A program made the translations under genes and the position numbers. This document shows, piece by piece, positions 58,151 through 64,000 of a stretch of 64,000 nucleotides of DNA (the stretch's first letter is position 1; every line of letters begins with the position of its first letter). Source of the DNA: Welwitschia mirabilis (lineage: Eukaryota > Gnetophyta > Gnetopsida > Welwitschiales); the NCBI GenBank assembly GCA_051453625.1, contig JBOZIK010000001.1:67812626-67876625 (forward strand), given 5' to 3'. The notes under the pieces were generated by a model that was not told where the DNA came from, did not search any database, and saw only the letters and a program-made list of their open reading frames with translations.

Positions 58151-59009
58151 TTAAAAAATTTTCATGTCTATCTAAAAATGATACAATTATCTAATGAAAG
58201 AAATCAAAATAAGTGATTAAGCAAAATGATGCCTCTAGTTTAAAACATATGTTATACAAATCAGAATGCTCAATGTCAAAACTATAAACCTTTCAAATTA
58301 AATCTAAAGAAACAATCAACCTCTCTGGGAGAGTTAATGGACTAATAATAAATCTGATGATAAAAACATCAAACAATGTTCAAATCAATCCATCATAAAA
58401 GTATGGTTATGAGTAACTAATAAATAAATGCATAAAGGATCTCAACATTTAGAAGTCTGTAGGATTTTCAAATCTCCATTACTCTTCAGCATTATACCAT
58501 TGTGATTTTTAAAAGCATAAACTAGGCTTTTCAAGTTTTCCATCGGTTCATTTGAAAATGGAATAATGAACTCTTTTTCTTTATTAGTGAACTGAGATTT
58601 GAAAGGCTTCTTAAGGTAGTTTCTAAGTAATGTAACTCATACTAGCAATTCTTTTTTTCTATTAATGGACTAAGATTAGTGTAGGCAATGTATCTCACAC
58701 TAAAAACTTTCCAAAATGGTGTTATTATTGCTTGTGTTATTTATCCTACTATAGATGTTTTCTCCTCCTCTGTGCCTTCTTTCATAGTCTGATTGTTAAA
58801 AAGAAGCAAAATTTAATATTAAGTGCAAGTATGAAAGAACCTTCTTTCCTTTTGAAGCTATCACGAATTAGTAGTCTACAACTAGATCCATCGATTTATG
58901 GCTTTGCACCTTTACAAAGTTGAAAATTCATGTTGATTTCCATGGCATACATTTCAATAAAATGCATATCCTTTCATGCAAAGAATATTTTAGCGATTGG
59001 GATATTACA

Positions 59010-60044
59010 ATAAACCTTAAGGTAAAGTTTAATAAGTAAAAATATTCTCACATAAATTCTAAGAAAATCTTTTAGTGTTATAGAAGGGTAACCTAGAGGC
59101 TTAATAAAAGAACTTTAAAAAAAAAAAAATTTAATATGTGAAAATTTTCTCATATGAACCCAAAGAAAATCTTTTAATGTTTTCTCCAAAATTCTTAGAC
59201 TTTGAAAAGTTAATATAAAAGGGTAACCTTGGGACTTAATAAGAGAATGTTTAAAAAAAAGTTGTAATAAGTGAAAATATTCTTGCATAAACCCTAAGAA
59301 ACTCTTTTAGTATTTCTATCAAAAGTTCTTAAGACTTTAGAAGGCCAATATAGAAGGGTAAATCTTAGGACTTAATAAAACAAGTTTTAAGGAAAAATTT
59401 TATTATGTGATAGTGTTTTTATTAAATCCCAACAAACTCTTTTAGTGTTATTCTCCAAGGTTCTTAGACTTTAGAAAGCTAATATAGGAGTGTATCCTTG
59501 GGAATTAATAAAATAATTTCTTAAGAAAAACTTTTAATAAGTGAATTAGTTAAACCTTCTTTACATAAACCCTGATGAACCCTTTTAGTGCTACTCTTAA
59601 AGTCTTCAAAGTTCTTAGACTTTCGAAAGCCAATGTAAAAGGTAGAAAAAGGGGACTTTAATAAAAGAATAAACACTTAAACATATTAAATTTCTAGAAA
59701 TAAATCTAATATTAATAAAGATGTGTTTCCTTAATTAAGAAATCTTACTGATTAAATTACTCTAAGTAGGAGATTCTTCAGCTAAATTTTAATTAAAAAA
59801 TTACTTTATCTTTAATTATTTTAAGGACATCTTAATGTTTAAATTTTTGCAACACCTAATAATAGTTTAGCATTAGGAAAGATTCTAATAACATAGAAAC
59901 TTTTAGGTTAAGTCTTTTCTGAAAAGATTAAGTAGCTCTAAAATGATACTAAAGTATCTTCTAAGTTTTTCCAAATAACTCTAATCAAGATAATTTTAGG
60001 TTAATAAAATTTTTAGATTTTGTAAGGGTGTTAAGATTGTGACA
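59010..60044 (+). repeat. Element E 3' LTR, right part
   Basis: Resumes the 133-base array (units near 59040-59640) and then the LTR end, colinear with 43100-44178, finishing TTAAGATTGTGACA. The probable duplicated target ATAAA is at 59010-59014. Confidence 0.85.
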
Positions 60045-60180
60045 GATAAAATTGTAATGTAAAAAGCACTTGAAATCAAACAACTTTCTATCAGCATATG
60101 TAGGTTCTTTTTTAAAAAAAAAAGTATAATATTTCACATAAAAATAACAAGTGTCCTATAGTAATGATGCCAATTTTAAA
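60045..60180 (-). other. Element C internal region, 5' part, with tRNA-Asp-type primer site
   Basis: On the - strand the LTR end is followed after eight bases by TGGCATCATTACTATAGGA (60154-60172), very close to element B's primer site TGGCATCATTACCAGGGA. The remaining 110 bases up to element E have no feature. Confidence 0.7.
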
Positions 60181-63040
60181 TGAATTAAAAACTTAATTTT
60201 TAAAATGAGAAGATAAAACTTTGATCCTTCACAAAAATGAATGTATACTTAACATGAGCATTCAACTTAGGGTAAGAAAGTTCAAGTATAATAAGTTCAA
60301 ATTAAAGCATAAAGAAATCTCCTAAGTCAAATTGCATATATAGTGGAAGCACATGAGTATCGAACTGACATAATACTTGACATGAATTCATAGAGAAATA
60401 TTAATATTATCAAACTATCACTTTACGTGATAAAATAACTATTTCTTTCACATGATGCATAAGTAATAAGAACACATTATTTATAGTTACTGTAAAGGAC
60501 TATATGTATAAAAGAATATTTCATAAGAACTGAACAAGCAAATACAATAAAATAAAAAGAAGTAATGTTTTATAACTATTCCCTATAATTATAAATATCA
60601 TTTATAACTCCTACAAATAATCAAGAGAATTGAAATAATATAATCTACTAAAGTTATTTCATATTTAAAACTTTTCCTTGCAGTGTTCACTACTTGAAGT
60701 CATTTAACATGAATGTAATTAAGTAATTCAAACATCAAATTCCATTCTATATAAAATGTACAACATCATATAATTAAAAAACAACACTTTAAAACTTATA
60801 TTCTTCAAATCGATATAGGAAACTATTTGAATTTATTAAGATTTTCCCTAAATTGAAATATAACTGACTTGAAAGATAATTCTTTATTTATCATAAAATA
60901 AGTTATAAAGCATTAAAATATCTAAATTAAATTATAAATTAATAAGTAATTAATAAAACTTAGCATGTAAATATTTATAGAATCAAAGTAACACTTTGTA
61001 AATTTTAAGCTATTTTGACTGAAATAAAGAGGAAAAGGAAGAAGAGAGAGAAAATGGAGAGAGAAAATCCAGAATAATAGACTTAAAAAATCTTAGAACC
61101 TTAAAAATACTTATAATTGGTCCTAAAATACGTTTCTAGAATAAAACATTTAAAATCAAGTAGAATTGATTAAAATGGATAGAAATAATTCATTTAGAAA
61201 ACTGTAAAAATTATAGTCAGTCCTACTTTGACCAAGAATATTGTGAAAAATATAAAACTTAAGAAAAATTGGGTTTCATGTTATATGAGTATGCAAACAC
61301 TACTACAGGATCGAATCTTGAATATTTGAAAAGTCAATAATGATAATAGTTGAAGTTACTTTATAAAATCATTAAAATCAAGATTTGCTAGTTTAGAAAT
61401 TTTTCTAAGTAAAACTGAAACTTCAACTATAAATGGCTGAACAGGGAGTTTTAGAGGTCACATTTGGGTTTTAACAAACTGTGAATGAAAGTTTCTAAAT
61501 CATGAGAGGAATCTACTTGTAGAATTTTAGAACCACTAGAGTTATAGGAAAAGAGTTATGATCAAAACAAACACTAAAATTCACTATTCTACTTTGATTT
61601 TGAGAAGAGGAGAAAGAAGAAAGAATAATTAATTTAAAAAAATAATTTTAACCTTATAAAATATATAAATAACATATTTACAAATCTACCTACTACTATT
61701 AGGAAAAAGAAAATATAAATTCATCATCATTTGCCCTAGAAGAAAGGTGGAATTGTAAGAAAATGTACTAGAAAATGAGAAGAATGGAAGAAAGAAGGGA
61801 GAAGAGGAATAAAATGCATAATTTCTTTTGAAAAAGAGTGTATAACCAAGAAAAATTTTATATTTTTACAATAGGTATTAAATGCATAATTATCTACACA
61901 GCACTAATTAGGCAACATGCTATAAAAACTCTAATTAGATTAAAAGAAAAACATGATACAAATGCAAAAATCAAGCAATTAAAAGTACAAAAACATAAAG
62001 AAAAGAACGCCCATTGGTTTCAGATGAATGCACAATCATTTTCATTAGTTTTCAATCCAACTTCTTATCATATTTAATGCATTCTCCTCCTCCTGCACCA
62101 TCTGAACACATGCACTTCATCAACCCTATAATGCCCTTTGGATGGATGGAGATGGGAGAAAATATAATGAAAAATCGGATGTGAAAGGGTTAATAAGTTA
62201 AAAATAAATTTATATAATTAAAAAATGTGAATTAAGAATGTAAAAGGCTTACAAAGTTGATATAGAGAGAAGACCAACATGAAAGTGAAGAAATGTGAGA
62301 GATATGTAGTAGAAAATCTCCTTCCAATTCTTGAGACTGGCTTGAATTACATCAAAATGACATGAAAATAATAGATTAATATTATGATATTAGTTTAAAC
62401 ATTAAGGGGGTATTTATATGTGCATTTGGGTTACTTTTAATATAGGAAGTTATCAAAACCATCACATTTCTACATATGATTCACACCTAACATGTGAGAA
62501 CTGTCAAATGCTTCTATAGCATCAATGTAGTCATGAAAATGATGATGTATCCCCATAGGTAGTTTGAAAATGACTACTAAACTTACAAATAATAAAATAT
62601 CTCAATTTTATTTGTTATGACTTATATTACATGAAAACATCAAGTTCAACTCAAAAATAACTAGAAAGGTATAAATTATAGCTTTTGTAATGCAGTTTTC
62701 TTAGGTACTGATGTCCTAAAAGGATATGATGTCATTCAATGTTATGTAAGAGGATGATATATGATGATGAACAAGGAACTATGAATTATATATAGAGCTT
62801 CTACATTGAAATAATCTTCCATGATTTTCATTTTTACCCTTGATCTTGATCTTCTAATCATAAGGATTACGAAGAGCCTTAAACTAGATCATAATGCATA
62901 ATTTTGATCTCATTAAATGTCCAAGTTCCTTGTCATCTTAAAAGTGCAAAAATACCTCTAAATGCAATATTGAATTTTTAAAATTAATGTAAAATAATGA
63001 CTATGTATACCTTATTTTATAAAAAATCCATGCTTTATCA
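60181..63040 (-). repeat. Element C 5' LTR (right copy)
   Basis: Colinear with 36222-39109 (2860 bases). It begins TGAATTAAAAAC and ends TGCTTTATCA on the + strand. Open frames such as 61838-62077 are not conserved in the other copy. Confidence 0.85.
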
Positions 63041-63045
63041 AATAT
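63041..63045. repeat. Target-site duplication AATAT, right copy (element C)
   Basis: Follows the LTR end CTTTATCA and matches 36217-36221. Confidence 0.8.
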
Positions 63046-63703
63046 TTTCTTTGGTAACATGACTATTGAGTTAAATATCTTTAATACCATAAAACAACTT
63101 GATGATTTGAAAAGAGTGAATTTTGTTGAGAGTTTTTATGATCTTAATTCTCCTTCATATGAGAGAAATAGTTTTCATCTTTCACTATCTTCTTTGGATT
63201 ATGATTTATAAGCTAATCTTAAAAATGATCCTTGCTTGGATATGGACTTACCTCTTAAAGATTTAAAATATATCTTTGATGACGATCCTTTCCATTTATT
63301 GATTTTTAATTCATCCATGTCTTTATTAAAGAAAATTGTTTTACAAGAATTATTGGTTAAGTAAGAGAAAGGTATAAGATGGTTTTCTCATGACGTAGAA
63401 TGTTTGAATCATAATGAGAATTCTTCCTATACCCTTCTTAAGTTTTTTAACTTGTGTATGGAGTCTTATCATAAAAACATTTCTAAGCCTAATTTGTCAC
63501 TTGATCAATTATCTCATCCTTTTTATTATATAACTCTTAATCATTTACATTTTTCATCCCCATCCATGAGTATACACTAGTACTGTGAACCTAATTTAAT
63601 TTTATCAAATAAGATTAAATTGAATTTACCTACTCTAGCTTTGAGATGCTTGGATCAAACTATGAGAAAACCTCCTGTATTCAAGGATGCTCTTTTTATA
63701 TAA
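63041..63703 (+). pseudogene. Element D protease end and following polyprotein, right part
   Basis: Continues the frame broken by element C: NIFFGNMTIELNIF corresponds to the usual Athila sequence after the protease (xFGNMTLELNIF). The frame then stays open for 220 codons with only three stops inside (63209, 63362 and 63578), far fewer than A+T-rich random DNA would give. It includes KQLDDLKRVNFVES, SFHLSLSSLDYDL, NDPCLDMDLPLKDLKYIFDD and RWFSHDVECLNHNENSS. The part after protease is probably the spacer before reverse transcriptase; I recognise no enzyme motif in it. It is the best-preserved frame of the second nest. Confidence 0.7.
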
Positions 63704-64000
63704 ATCCTTAATCATTTCCATTTACCTCACCTATACTTTAGCTATCTTACTCATCTGAATCACTCTAATATAATCCTTTATTATGTACATTTTCTCCATT
63801 TCTTCCATCATCTTATGAGTCCATGAAACTCACTAATCTTGGTTAATGTGTGTTCTTTATTCCATGAATAAAGAGATCTTTTATCTTTCTAAAGCTTAAT
63901 TGAAATTTTATAAGTTTCTAATTTTTCATTAGCTAGTTCTTTGAAGTTTTTAGATTCTTTATTAGGATTTGCATGCATTTAGAGATATCCAATTTGGAAT
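63704..64000 (+). other. Element D downstream sequence, undefined
   Basis: Presumably continues element D beyond the 220-codon frame; T-rich, with stops in all frames and no recognisable motif before the window ends. Confidence 0.4.

Larger units (their letters stand above)
51693..59009 (-). mobile_element. Element F: three-LTR gypsy-type element with almost no internal DNA
   Basis: L1 (51693-54152) and L2 (54272-55981) are separated by 119 bases that hold a polypurine tract and a primer-site-like motif on the - strand. L3 (56107-59009) lies beyond a 100-N gap. All three are in the same orientation. The outer ends are TATCACAACC and GATATTACA. The element is inserted in the 133-base array of element E's 3' LTR. 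No coding region is present, so it can only have moved with proteins from another element. Confidence 0.7.
56107..59009 (-). repeat. Element F LTR copy L3 (5' part missing at gap)
   Basis: Begins in the gap about 215 bases inside the LTR (AAATCTCAATTAGGAGCACAT matches 54494) and runs to the LTR end GATATTACA. It is colinear with L1 except for a 541-base insertion at 57610-58150. Confidence 0.75.
40083..60044 (+). mobile_element. Element E: Tekay/Del-like chromovirus (Ty3/gypsy)
   Basis: The 5' LTR is 40083-44178, then initiator-Met primer site, gag, protease, RT, RNase H, integrase and chromodomain-like tail. The polypurine tract follows, then a 3' LTR split into 48807-51692 and 59010-60044 by element F. 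The RT-RNaseH-integrase order and the C-terminal tail (KIQLYKVLWSGQTKVEVTW) are those of Tekay/Del chromoviruses, whose LTRs are also unusually long. It sits in element C. No clear 5-base target duplication is visible (AGTAC left, GATAA right). Every enzyme is interrupted by stops. Confidence 0.85.
36222..63040 (-). mobile_element. Element C: LTR-dominated, probably non-autonomous element, Athila-type primer site
   Basis: The two LTRs (36222-39109 and 60181-63040, about 2.87 kb) are direct repeats. The polypurine tract lies beside the left one and a tRNA-Asp-like primer site beside the right one, so the element reads right to left. Its own internal DNA is only 39110-40082 plus 60045-60180, about 1.1 kb with no coding frame. 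The rest is element E inserted within it. AATAT duplicates flank it, and the interrupted host frame (element D) joins exactly across it. Size and structure fit a LARD-like derivative. Confidence 0.8.

Overview
The window is A+T-rich plant nuclear DNA made of stacked, decayed LTR retrotransposons. I see no intact host gene, rRNA, tRNA or CRISPR array. The organism is a seed plant: the sequence holds Ty3/gypsy elements of Athila type (tRNA-Asp-like primer site), a long-LTR chromovirus of Tekay/Del type and a Sirevirus-like Ty1/copia element. The species cannot be named. The setting looks like heterochromatin (inference). Runs of N at eleven places are assembly gaps. Almost every reading frame is broken, largely by changes that look like C-to-T or G-to-A. 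Letters G, H, J, B, K, A, D, C, E and F below are local names for the elements.

Left part, 1-8110. G is a gypsy element with a partial LTR (1-122), a short internal region (123-994) and a full LTR (995-3668). A tandem array of primer-binding-site-like units follows each LTR. Next come H, an Athila-type gag-protease relic (about 3839-5600), J, a Ty1/copia gag-protease-integrase relic (about 6140-7760), and 350 bases holding one orphan primer-site-like motif.

First nest, 8110-35351. B is an Athila-type element (+ strand) with a truncated 5' LTR (to 8538), a tRNA-Asp-like primer site and a complete 3' LTR (34130-35351). It was split twice. K, a Sirevirus-like copia element (8998-20165, - strand), is bounded by the direct repeat AATCC. 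A (24485-33549, + strand), a close relative of B, sits near B's 3' end. A and B share a long internal region encoding broken acidic proteins, with no recognisable reverse transcriptase.

Second nest, 35352-64000. D is an Athila-type gag-protease reading frame (+). It is cut by C (36222-63040, - strand, target duplication AATAT), which has 2.9 kb LTRs and only about 1.1 kb of internal DNA. C is cut by E (40083-60044, + strand), a Tekay/Del-like chromovirus with 4.1 kb LTRs and a complete but dead gag-pol order. E's 3' LTR is cut by F (51693-59009, - strand), which has three LTR copies and almost no internal DNA. D's frame resumes directly after C at 63041, so the insertion order D, C, E, F is readable from the sequence.

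Nothing here works as a cellular pathway. The open questions concern retroelement structure: primer-site arrays, LTR-dominated non-autonomous elements, family-specific palindromes scattered through non-coding regions, an extra open reading frame in the env position of K, and several gap-flank duplications that look like assembly artefacts.
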